A DNA stretch of 13,965 bases from Clostridia bacterium (GTDB taxonomy: Bacteria; Bacillota; Clostridia; Christensenellales; Aristaeellaceae). Both the position numbers and the translations under genes were made by a program. The DNA lies in assembly GCA_016296675.1 (NCBI GenBank), contig JAEDIV010000065.1, positions 1-13,965 on the forward strand. The letters are read 5' to 3'. The notes below the pieces were generated by a model. It saw only the letters and a list, made by a program, of their open reading frames with translations. It was not told the DNA's origin and searched no databases. Shown in pieces: positions 6,478-12,473 of the stretch (position 1 is its first letter; the number at the start of each line of letters is the position of its first letter).

Positions 6478-6538
6478 TTTCTTGTGCGTACGGTTCAGCG
6501 AATGCCCATCGTGTTTATACTACCATCCTTTCGTCAGA
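6385..6538 (-). promoter_or_regulatory. Antibiotic-responsive-type 5' leader with competing pairings
   Basis: The untranslated leader of about 190 nt between promoter and ABC-F start contains mutually exclusive pairings: plus-strand TTGTGCG (6482-6488) matches CGCACAA (6432-6438), while the overlapping GTGCGTA (6484-6490) matches TACGCAC (6445-6451); a further ACGCAC lies at 6399-6404. Such competing stems upstream of a terminator are what a ribosome-controlled attenuator needs. The folding is read by eye only. Confidence 0.6.
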
Positions 6539-6545
6539 TACATCC

Positions 6546-6574
6546 ATTATAATCCGGGTACGGATGTGTGTCAA
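6546..6574 (-). promoter_or_regulatory. Consensus sigma-A promoter of the ABC-F gene
   Basis: On the minus strand exact TTGACA (6569-6574), 17-nt spacer, exact TATAAT (6546-6551). A full-consensus promoter fits constitutive initiation with control by attenuation downstream. Confidence 0.9.
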
Positions 6575-6615
6575 TATCCCGGAAACAGATCTCAAAATTC
6601 TGTGTCTTCGGGGAT

Positions 6616-6621
6616 TATAAT
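6616..6621 (+). promoter_or_regulatory. Possible -10 of the Sel1/zinc-ribbon gene
   Basis: TATAAT 44 nt before the ATG at 6665. No convincing -35 at 16-18 nt spacing (CAAAAT region), so the gene may need an activator or use another start. It is divergent from the ABC-F promoter. Confidence 0.4.
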
Positions 6622-6664
6622 GCACCTGTAAACAAAAAGAACTGATCGAAAGGAGATCATTCAA

Positions 6665-7555
6665 ATGAAAAAAATGCTTTGCCTCGTGCTCACCCTTCTT
6701 ACCGTTCTTTCTCTCTTCGCTTTCGCAAATGCCGACAGTGCGCTTGATAAAGCGCTCGGCTATTTTGAAAAAGGCCAGTACAAGAAGGCTGAAAAGATCT
6801 TCATCGAACTTGGCCAGGAGGGAAACCTTACCGCCTGCGTATACCTTGCCAACATCTACAAAAACAATCTCACCGGCAAGGACTCCGAAAACGACTACAA
6901 CTACTGGAACAAGCGAGCCAATAAGATCATGGATAATCTTTACAGCGATACCCATACGCTGAGCGATAAAAAAGATTATTCCGGCGCTGTGAAGATTCTT
7001 AAGGAACTTGCTGCCTTCGATCATGTCAAATCCTTAAATGATCTGGCGTTTTACTACAAGGAAGGCAAAGGCGTAACCAAGGATCTTAAGATGGCATACG
7101 AATGCCTGATGCGCGCAGCCGAACTCAATCATCCAACTTCCATATACAACTTGGGCGTATTCTACGAAAAGGGCTACTATGTAGAAAAGGATCTCAAAAC
7201 CGCGCTCACCTATTTCGAAAAAGCGGAGGAAATGAATTATAAAAACGCATCCGCTGCGGTCGAGCGTGTAAAGAAAGCGCTGGGAAACGGCGGCTACAAC
7301 TGCGTCACCTGCAAAGACGGACGCGTCTGCTACATGTGCAAGGGCACGAGAAAGAGCCTGGGCGTCACCTGCGTTGCCTGTGAAGGAACCGGCAGATGCC
7401 CTTACTGCACCGTCATCATCCCCGACAACAGATGCGGCGCCTGCAACGGCACTCGCAGATGCGGCGGCTGCGCCGGCATGACGAACATCATGAGAAGCTA
7501 CGGCATCACCTGCAGCCTGTGCAACAACACCAGAATCTGCAAATACTGCAAATAA
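6665..7555 (+). CDS. Exported Sel1-repeat protein with four C-terminal CxxC zinc-ribbon units
   Basis: 296 aa. Residues 1-23 form a signal peptide (KK, hydrophobic core, ANA cleavage site before D24). Residues about 25-205 are TPR/Sel1-like helical repeats: ALGYFEKGQYKKAEKIF, SLNDLAFYYKEGKGV, YECLMRAAELNHPTSIYNLG and FYEKGYYVEKDLKTALTYF show the A-x-x-x-L-G-x-x-Y pattern. Residues 213-295 hold 16 cysteines in four units of CxxC-x5-CxxC (C213/216/222/225; C236/239/245/248; C257/260/266/269; C283/286/292/295), with DnaJ-like CxxCxGxG features in places. Sel1 repeats scaffold protein-protein contacts; the Cys units should bind zinc or another metal. Start set by AAAGGAG upstream. Monocistronic, ending at a terminator. 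Function unknown; a small lipid anchor or cell-wall motif is absent, so it is probably secreted or processed. Confidence 0.85.
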   Translation: MKKMLCLVLTLLTVLSLFAFANADSALDKALGYFEKGQYKKAEKIFIELGQEGNLTACVYLANIYKNNLTGKDSENDYNYWNKRANKIMDNLYSDTHTLSDKKDYSGAVKILKELAAFDHVKSLNDLAFYYKEGKGVTKDLKMAYECLMRAAELNHPTSIYNLGVFYEKGYYVEKDLKTALTYFEKAEEMNYKNASAAVERVKKALGNGGYNCVTCKDGRVCYMCKGTRKSLGVTCVACEGTGRCPYCTVIIPDNRCGACNGTRRCGGCAGMTNIMRSYGITCSLCNNTRICKYCK

Positions 7556-7579
7556 TGCGTGCGCCCGTTTTGCTTCATT

Positions 7580-7613
7580 AAAAAAAGGAGAGAAAATTCT
7601 CTCTCTATTTTTT
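7580..7613. terminator. Bidirectional terminator between convergent genes
   Basis: Stem GAGAGAA (7588-7594) / TTCTCTC (7597-7603) with a tiny loop, flanked by A7 on the left and a T-run on the right. It serves the Sel1 gene (+) and the esterase gene (-). Confidence 0.75.
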
Positions 7614-7634
7614 GTGCATGCCTTGCTCATGTAT

Positions 7635-8363
7635 TCAATCGGGATGCGTCAGCGCGATGTCCGCCCATGCGCTTGCGTATCTTATGCCGAGGATACGAAG
7701 CGATTCAGCGGAAAAATGGAGCGTGTCGCCTTTATCCGTCAGCCCCTTGGAAGAAACGACGGCGCAGTTGGGTTTTCCGGACGCAAAGAGATGCATTTGT
7801 TTGTTTACAATGTCATAGTGAATGCACTGCTTGTGACGGGAAAGGTACCTGCCCAGTTCGCCGGCGATGACGGGCAGCGGCTGCCGGATGAGATGCAGGG
7901 TGTCTTTCTTTTCGGCCTCTTCTTGAATCCGCTTTTTGAGCGATCCCATGACGGCGGTCAGACGGGTGTTATAGGAAAGGGCATGCGCGAGGGACAGAGA
8001 ATCCGCCTCGCCCTGATGCCATAAAATGCCGGAAAGCGTCGCGCCGTGGGAAAAGGAATCGGCAACGCAGGAGACGGTGTTTTCAAACAGCTTTTCTCCG
8101 CTTTTCCACTGATCAAGGCTTGAGCCGCCGTATGACGCGGGAATCAGGAGGATTTTTTCGCCGGTCATCATATGAACGGCATTGGCAAAGGCGATGGATA
8201 ATCCTGCGCCGGCAAAGGGAAAATCGCGGACAACGGGCTCGCGCGCGATTTCCATGCCGTTTTGGCGAAGGACAAAGATATTTTCATTGGATATATCGCA
8301 AAGCGCGTTCACATCGCCGCGCCCGGACATATTGGATTGACCGGCCAGAAGAAAAGACAGCAT
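7635..8363 (-). CDS. SASA-type carbohydrate esterase (sialate O-acetylesterase-like)
   Basis: 242 aa. SGNH-hydrolase signatures of the SASA/DUF303 (CE6-like) group: block I AGQSNMSGRG with nucleophile Ser10, GGSSLDQW (79-86), WHQGEAD (115-121) and the C-terminal GDTLHFSAES with probable catalytic D213 and H216. These enzymes remove acetyl groups from sugars such as acetyl-xylan or sialic acid. No signal peptide is visible, so it probably acts in the cytoplasm on imported oligosaccharides or on a modified sugar. AAAGGAG lies about 11 nt upstream of the ATG. Only 16 nt separate it from the upstream isomerase gene, so they form an operon. Exact substrate not determinable. Confidence 0.88.
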   Translation of the reverse strand: MLSFLLAGQSNMSGRGDVNALCDISNENIFVLRQNGMEIAREPVVRDFPFAGAGLSIAFANAVHMMTGEKILLIPASYGGSSLDQWKSGEKLFENTVSCVADSFSHGATLSGILWHQGEADSLSLAHALSYNTRLTAVMGSLKKRIQEEAEKKDTLHLIRQPLPVIAGELGRYLSRHKQCIHYDIVNKQMHLFASGKPNCAVVSSKGLTDKGDTLHFSAESLRILGIRYASAWADIALTHPD

Positions 8364-8379
8364 ACGTTCATCCGCTCCT

Positions 8380-9126
8380 TTATGACAGTGTTTTCAGATA
8401 ACAAAGGCTTTTTTCCATTTCTTCAAACGGATCCGTTTTCCACGTTTCCTGTTCCGCCAGAACATAGCTGCAGGCGCTGTTTTTAAGGGAGGCGAAGATC
8501 GGGGAAAAATCCGTAATGCCGGATCCAACGGAGGTGAGTTCGCCTAAATCACTCAAATCCGTCATATCCTTAAAGTGGACAATCCGGATTCGCGAGGCGT
8601 ATTTCTGAACGAAAGCTTCGACGTTTACGCCTGCGCGAAGAAGCTGACAGGTGTCCGGGACGATGCCGATTTCAGGCAGGCGGTCAAACAGAATCCCGCA
8701 GGCATATTGGTTTCCGATTTTTCTGAAATCTCCTTTCGTCGGATGAAAGGACACCGTCATGCCGGATTCCTGCGCTCTTTTTGCATGCGCTTTCATAAGG
8801 TTTATGAATGCTTCAAGGCCTTTTTCCGACATGAACCTTTCGGGAATGGTGCTGAAACACAGATCTTTGATAGCGGCATGACGGTTAAGCGCGGAAAAAT
8901 AATCAAAATGATCGGAAAGCTCGTCGTATTTCTCCTGTATGCCGATGGAGATGAGGCCGCTGTCTTTTACGATTTCGCTGATTTTTTCTGCTTCCAGATT
9001 CCTGGACACCCATTGGATCTGCGTATACCGGTATCCCATATCGTATAGCTTCCGGCAGCAGTCGGAAACATGATCGTAGGTATCCAAAAGTGGTTTCAGG
9101 CTTGAAAGCTGTATTCCGAATTCCAT
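8380..9126 (-). CDS. Sugar phosphate isomerase/epimerase-like TIM barrel protein
   Basis: 248 aa, the AP-endonuclease-2/xylose isomerase-like TIM barrel (PF01261) fold. Barrel-end motifs appear in order: GYRYTQIQWV (31-40), VSFHPTKGDF (125-134), IVPDTCQLLRAGVN (155-168), RIVHFKD (181-187), VGSGITDFSPI (200-210), YVLAEQE (221-227). H128, D158, H184 and E225 are the likely metal/substrate ligands. The H128 motif is FHPTKGDF in place of the commoner HNHxxEF, so substrate preference may differ from inositol-type isomerases. GGAGGCG precedes the ATG. First gene of an operon with the SASA esterase, under a LacI-type palindrome at 9157-9174, pointing to carbohydrate catabolism. Specific reaction unknown. 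Confidence 0.88.
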   Translation of the reverse strand: MEFGIQLSSLKPLLDTYDHVSDCCRKLYDMGYRYTQIQWVSRNLEAEKISEIVKDSGLISIGIQEKYDELSDHFDYFSALNRHAAIKDLCFSTIPERFMSEKGLEAFINLMKAHAKRAQESGMTVSFHPTKGDFRKIGNQYACGILFDRLPEIGIVPDTCQLLRAGVNVEAFVQKYASRIRIVHFKDMTDLSDLGELTSVGSGITDFSPIFASLKNSACSYVLAEQETWKTDPFEEMEKSLCYLKTLS

Positions 9127-9156
9127 AGACGCCTCCGTTCAAAAAGAGCGTTCAGC

Positions 9157-9174
9157 ATGGAAAGCGTTTTCCAT
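9157..9174. promoter_or_regulatory. LacI-family type operator upstream of the isomerase-esterase operon
   Basis: ATGGAAAGCGTTTTCCAT, inside a longer inverted repeat AGCATGGAAA / TTTCCATGCT (9154-9163, 9168-9177). GAAA-N-CG-N-TTTC is the general LacI-family operator pattern. It lies about 30 nt upstream of the isomerase ATG. A T7 run follows on the plus strand (9182-9188), so the same DNA could be read as a terminator-like hairpin, but no plus-strand gene ends here. Confidence 0.55.
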
Positions 9175-9280
9175 GCTTGTATTTTTTTCCGTCATTTAAT
9201 AAAGGAATTGTATTTCACACCGAATAGTATACCACATTCCGCCTGCCGCGTCTACCGCGTGAAAGTCAATCCGGAATGAT

Positions 9281-9314
9281 CAAAAAGGCCGGCATCTTCT
9301 TTTATTCTGCCGGC
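9281..9314 (-). terminator. Terminator-like hairpin in the 9127-9440 gap
   Basis: Perfect stem GCCGGCA (9288-9294) / TGCCGGC (9308-9314), followed on the minus strand by CTTTTT. No minus-strand gene ends near it. The 314-nt gap otherwise holds the LacI-type palindrome and the DUF2975 promoter. Confidence 0.5.
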
Positions 9315-9383
9315 GTCTTTGTATTCTGCTTTGCACGTTGAATGGAAATGGCATTAATTTTATCGTAATTCAATAATATTTTA

Positions 9384-9412
9384 TTGACAAGCGTAAATTT
9401 ATAAGATATACT
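9384..9412 (+). promoter_or_regulatory. Sigma-A promoter of the DUF2975-XRE operon
   Basis: TTGACA (9384-9389), 17-nt spacer, TATACT (9407-9412), 28 nt before the ATG, in an AT-rich stretch. Confidence 0.85.
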
Positions 9413-9440
9413 TAAGACGAACATCAAAGGAGGCGGTCAA

Positions 9441-9920
9441 ATGGAACAGAAAACCCTGTCGAAATGGATTTCCCTCGTGCTTTTGAGCGCGGCGGTCATC
9501 GGCTTTTGCATTTTTTTTGTCATTGTTCCGATATATGGAAAGATGCTTCTTGAAAGCCATCCGGAATTTTCAAACCGTTTCTGGCCGTGGCTTGTGTTTT
9601 TGTGGGTGTTTGCGCTTCCCTGCTATGCCGCGATCATCGTTGGACTGAAGATTTCAAGGCGCATCGGTCTTGACGAATCGTTTTGTATGGAAAACGCCGC
9701 CGGACTTAAGACGATAGCCTACCTCGCAGCGGGCGACACCGCGTTTTTCGCTTTTGGAAACATCGCGCTCATGCTTTTAAATCTGAGTCATCCGGGCGTA
9801 ATGATCGCGTCTCTTTTCATTTCCTTTATCGGCTTTGCCATAGCAATTGCCTCCGCGGCGCTTTCTCATCTGGTGAAAAAGGCTGCGATCATGAAGGAAG
9901 AAAACGATTTCACGATTTAG
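9441..9920 (+). CDS. DUF2975 family membrane protein
   Basis: 159 aa with four predicted membrane segments (about 9-33, 49-69, 92-113, 118-142). Size, four-helix layout and the following small XRE regulator match DUF2975 (PF11188). The conserved central turn between helices 2 and 3 (GLKISRRIGLDESFCMENAAGLKTI, in pieces: SRRIGLDESFCMENA) fits the family, where an FS/ENA-like segment is usual. Function is unknown; the pair is often considered a membrane-linked transcription switch, which is inference. RBS AAAGGAGG sits about 7 nt upstream. The next gene starts 10 nt after its stop. Confidence 0.85.
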   Translation: MEQKTLSKWISLVLLSAAVIGFCIFFVIVPIYGKMLLESHPEFSNRFWPWLVFLWVFALPCYAAIIVGLKISRRIGLDESFCMENAAGLKTIAYLAAGDTAFFAFGNIALMLLNLSHPGVMIASLFISFIGFAIAIASAALSHLVKKAAIMKEENDFTI

Positions 9921-9929
9921 GAGGGCCGC

Positions 9930-10151
9930 ATGAAAAGCGAGATTATTTTCAACATCGACGTCATGCTCGCCAAACGCAAAATGAGCCTGACGGAGCTTTC
10001 CGAAAAGGTGGGCATCACGCTTGCCAACATGTCCATTCTGAAAACCGGCAAGGCGAAGGCTGTCAAGGTTTCAACGCTTTTAAAGCTTTGTGAAGCCCTC
10101 GACTGCGAAGTCGGCGATCTTCTGGAATATCGCAGGGGTGATGAGGATTGA
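9930..10151 (+). CDS. XRE-family small HTH regulator (YozG-like)
   Basis: 73 aa, a single Cro/C1-type HTH domain: IFNIDVMLAKRKMSLTELSEKVG, then ITLANMSILKTGKAKAVKVSTL as recognition helix, and LLKLCEALDCEVGDLLEY at the end. This matches the YozG-type regulators that follow DUF2975 genes. Ribosome binding site AGGAGG lies right after the upstream stop codon, so the genes are co-transcribed and probably translationally linked. It probably autoregulates its operon, but no operator was identified at the promoter. Confidence 0.93.
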   Translation: MKSEIIFNIDVMLAKRKMSLTELSEKVGITLANMSILKTGKAKAVKVSTLLKLCEALDCEVGDLLEYRRGDED

Positions 10152-10232
10152 AAATTTTGCATTGCGGCGTCTTGAACGAAAAACGAATTCAATACACAAG
10201 ATTTTTCAAAATACGGAATCGGAGGAACATCT

Positions 10233-10769
10233 ATGGGACGACTGATCGGAAACCGCGTGATGCTGCGCGAATACAGACAGGAGGACTTAAGCGCCCTTCG
10301 CGCATGGGTAAACGATACCGAAACCACCCGATATCTTGCCGGGTCCTACCGCCGTCCGCAGACGTGGGAGCAGACGGAAGAATGGCTTATGCGCCGGTTA
10401 AACGGCGACGCCGGCGGCGAAGGCTATGTGATCGCGGATAAGGAAACGCAGAAATATCTGGGGCAGATCGACCTTATGATGATCGACCCGATCGCGCGAA
10501 AAGCCGAATTGGCGATCGTTCTTATGCCGCAGGCGCAGAAAAAGGGCTATGCTCTTGAAAGCATTCGCCTGATTCTCGCCTACGCGTTTTATACCATGAA
10601 CTTAAACCGCGTATGGCTCAAATGCGCCGGGAAAAACGAGGCGGCGGTTCGATGCTATGAAAGGGCAGGGTTCAAAACGGAAGGCGTTTTAAGAAACGAT
10701 CTTTATATCGACGGCGAATATACAAACGCGCTGATCATGGGGATTCTCAAAGAGGAGTTTCATCCATAA
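10233..10769 (+). CDS. GNAT acetyltransferase (RimJ/RimL type)
   Basis: 178 aa, Acetyltransf_3-type GNAT. N-terminal RLIGNRVMLREYRQEDLSAL is the typical strand-1/helix-1 start; LGQIDLMMIDPIARKAELAI is the beta-3/4 region; VLMPQAQKKGYALESIRLIL (96-115) is motif A with the acetyl-CoA pyrophosphate loop (Q/R-x-x-G-x-A variant QKKGYA); NEAAVRCYERAGFKTEGVLR is motif B. Such enzymes acetylate protein N termini, polyamines or small amines; the substrate is unknown. GGAGG precedes the ATG. An 81-nt gap after the XRE gene holds no ORF or clear promoter, so it may belong to the same transcript. It ends at a strong terminator shared with asnS. Confidence 0.92.
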   Translation: MGRLIGNRVMLREYRQEDLSALRAWVNDTETTRYLAGSYRRPQTWEQTEEWLMRRLNGDAGGEGYVIADKETQKYLGQIDLMMIDPIARKAELAIVLMPQAQKKGYALESIRLILAYAFYTMNLNRVWLKCAGKNEAAVRCYERAGFKTEGVLRNDLYIDGEYTNALIMGILKEEFHP

Positions 10770-10774
10770 AGAAA

Positions 10775-10817
10775 AAACGCTGTTTCGAATCGCGTATTGC
10801 TTTTCGAAACAGCGTTT
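10775..10817. terminator. Bidirectional terminator between GNAT gene and asnS
   Basis: Perfect 15-bp stem AAACGCTGTTTCGAA / TTCGAAACAGCGTTT with a 13-nt loop and A/T-rich flanks, between two convergent genes. Confidence 0.9.
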
Positions 10818-10826
10818 CTTAATTGT

Positions 10827-12224
10827 TTAGAAATCGGCGTTTCCGGTGGTTCTCGGGAAGGGGAGAACGTCGCGGATGTTGGCGATGCCGGTCAGGTACA
10901 TAATCATGCGCTCAAAGCCCATACCGAAGCCGGAATGCTTGACGGAGCCGTATTTACGAAGCTCCAGGTACCACCAGTAGTCTTCGGGCTTCATGCCGAG
11001 CTCAAGAATGCGCGCTTCGAGAACGTCGAGGCGCTCTTCTCTCTGGCTTCCGCCGCAGAGTTCTCCGATGCCGGGAACGAGCAGGTCCGCCGCGGCGACG
11101 GTCTTTCCGTCGTCGTTCATGCGCATGTAGAAGGCCTTGATCTCCTTCGGATAGTCGGTAACGAATACCGGACGGCCGAAGTGCTTCTCGGTAAGGTATC
11201 TTTCATGCTCGGTCTGAAGGTCGCAGCCCCAGTACGGCTTGTATTCAAACGCGGCGCCGCTTTCCTCTAAGATCTTGACGGCGTCGGTGTAGCTTACGCG
11301 GGCAAACTCGGCGTTTCTTACGCCCTCAAGGCGCTCGATCAGGCCTTTGTCCACAAAGCTGTTTAAGAACTTCATCTCTTCCGGCGCTTCTTCAAGAACC
11401 GCAGAAATGATGTACTTGATCATGTCCTCTTCCAGAACCAGATCGTCTTCCAGCTCCGCAAACGCGATTTCCGGCTCGATCATCCAGAATTCGGCGGCGT
11501 GGCGGGCGGTGTAGCTGTTCTCGGCACGGAAGGTCGGGCCGAAGGTGTATACATCGCGGAAGGCGAGGGCGAAAATCTCGGCGTTCAGCTGTCCGGAAAC
11601 GGTCAGCGATACAGGCTTTCCGAAGAAGTCCTCGTTGTAGTTGATCTTGCCGTCCTCGGTCTTGGGAAGATTGTCCATATTCAGGGTCGTTACCTGGAAC
11701 ATTTCGCCTGCGCCCTCGCAGTCGCTTCCGGTGATGAGCGGCGTATGAACATATACAAAGCCTCTGTCATGGAAGAAGCGGTGGATGGCCTGCGCGGCGA
11801 TGGAACGGATGCGGAACGCGCACTGGAAAAGGTTTGCGCGCGGACGCAGGTGCTGGATGGTGCGAAGGTATTCCAGCGTGTGGCGTTTTTTCTGAAGCGG
11901 ATAATCAACGGGGCTCACGCCGAGCACGGTAACGGATTCAGCCTTCATTTCAAAGGGCTGCTGCATACCGGGCGTGGGCTCGATGCGGCCGGAGACTTCG
12001 ATGGACGCGCCCACGGTGATTTGCTTCATCACTTCCGCGTAATTATTGATGGCGCTTTCCTCCACGACGATTTGAAGATTGTTAAAGCAGCTCCCGTCGT
12101 TCATTACGATGAACGCAAAGTTTTTGCTTTCACGGGAAGTGCGTACCCAGCCTTTAACAGTGACGCCGGGAATGACATCGGTAGGAATGTTTTTGAATAA
12201 CTCGCGAACGATGACGCTCTTCAT
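10827..12224 (-). CDS. asnS: Asparaginyl-tRNA synthetase
   Basis: 465 aa, the usual length for bacterial AsnRS. It charges tRNA-Asn with asparagine in the cytoplasm (class IIb). The N-terminal OB-fold anticodon-binding domain (about 1-105) includes VTVKGWVRTSRESKNFAFI. Catalytic motif 2 is FRAENSYTARHAAEFWMIEP (232-251) and motif 3 is GMGFERMIMYL (434-444). RHAAEFWMIEPE and the ending LPFPRTTGNADF mark it as AsnRS rather than AspRS. AAAGGGG lies about 9 nt before the ATG. Having an AsnRS means the organism need not rely on the indirect GatCAB route for Asn-tRNA. Single-gene transcript with its own promoter and terminator. No T-box leader (leader is only about 50 nt). Confidence 0.98.
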   Translation of the reverse strand: MKSVIVRELFKNIPTDVIPGVTVKGWVRTSRESKNFAFIVMNDGSCFNNLQIVVEESAINNYAEVMKQITVGASIEVSGRIEPTPGMQQPFEMKAESVTVLGVSPVDYPLQKKRHTLEYLRTIQHLRPRANLFQCAFRIRSIAAQAIHRFFHDRGFVYVHTPLITGSDCEGAGEMFQVTTLNMDNLPKTEDGKINYNEDFFGKPVSLTVSGQLNAEIFALAFRDVYTFGPTFRAENSYTARHAAEFWMIEPEIAFAELEDDLVLEEDMIKYIISAVLEEAPEEMKFLNSFVDKGLIERLEGVRNAEFARVSYTDAVKILEESGAAFEYKPYWGCDLQTEHERYLTEKHFGRPVFVTDYPKEIKAFYMRMNDDGKTVAAADLLVPGIGELCGGSQREERLDVLEARILELGMKPEDYWWYLELRKYGSVKHSGFGMGFERMIMYLTGIANIRDVLPFPRTTGNADF

Positions 12225-12260
12225 GGCTTTACCCCTTTCTAAAGATTCGATTTCATTATT

Positions 12261-12274
12261 TCCGGATGCCCGGA
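12261..12274 (-). promoter_or_regulatory. Small hairpin in the asnS leader
   Basis: TCCGG-GCAT-CCGGA read on the minus strand, at the probable 5' end of the asnS mRNA. It could protect the mRNA end; no regulatory role is shown. Confidence 0.35.
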
Positions 12275-12281
12275 TTCATCC

Positions 12282-12310
12282 ATTATAGACCGAATATGAA
12301 GAAAAGTAAA
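12282..12310 (-). promoter_or_regulatory. Sigma-A promoter of asnS
   Basis: On the minus strand TTTACT (12305-12310), 17-nt spacer, TATAAT (12282-12287). Expected start near 12275, about 50 nt before the ATG. Confidence 0.8.
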
Positions 12311-12356
12311 GTTAATTTGCATGGAGACGACCAAAATAATGCAAAACCGGCCGGAC

Positions 12357-12385
12357 AAAGCGACGAATATGCGCCGCGTCGCTTT
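12357..12385. repeat. Inverted repeat between asnS and the PHP gene
   Basis: AAAGCGACG (12357-12365) and CGTCGCTTT (12377-12385) form a perfect 9-bp stem with an 11-nt loop, between the two divergent promoters. Without a T-tract it is not a clear terminator; role unknown. Confidence 0.5.
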
Positions 12386-12403
12386 CGTAAAGTTTATAAA
12401 AAT

Positions 12404-12431
12404 TTTTGATAGTGTGCGCACACAATCAAAA
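12404..12431. promoter_or_regulatory. 28-bp near-perfect palindrome, putative operator of the PHP gene
   Basis: The centre GTGTGCGCACAC (12412-12423) is perfect, flanked by TTGAT and ATCAA (12406-12410, 12425-12429) and outer T/A pairs, with a single mismatched pair (11 and 24). It ends 8 nt before the -10 and so occupies the -35 position of a promoter lacking a -35 consensus. Confidence 0.65.
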
Positions 12432-12438
12432 TCGATGG

Positions 12439-12444
12439 TATAAT
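12439..12444 (+). promoter_or_regulatory. Extended -10 promoter of the PHP gene
   Basis: TGG-TATAAT with no -35 match at normal spacing. The start would fall near 12451, about 23 nt before the ATG at 12474. Confidence 0.65.
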
Positions 12445-12473
12445 TGAGAAAAATGATAACGGAGGCAGCGAAA

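Noticed and set aside
6515..7024. 169-aa minus-strand ORF over the Sel1 gene start
   Set aside because: Antisense shadow of the Sel1 gene; its last codons run into the ABC-F promoter.
11499..12200. 233-aa plus-strand ORF
   Set aside because: Antisense to asnS; no supporting start signal.
12225..12281. T-box riboswitch upstream of asnS
   Set aside because: The leader after the promoter is only about 50 nt and lacks the T-box sequence and specifier stem.
12406..12444. TTGATA as -35 for the PHP gene promoter
   Set aside because: The spacer to TATAAT would be 27 nt, too long; the hexamer is part of the palindrome.
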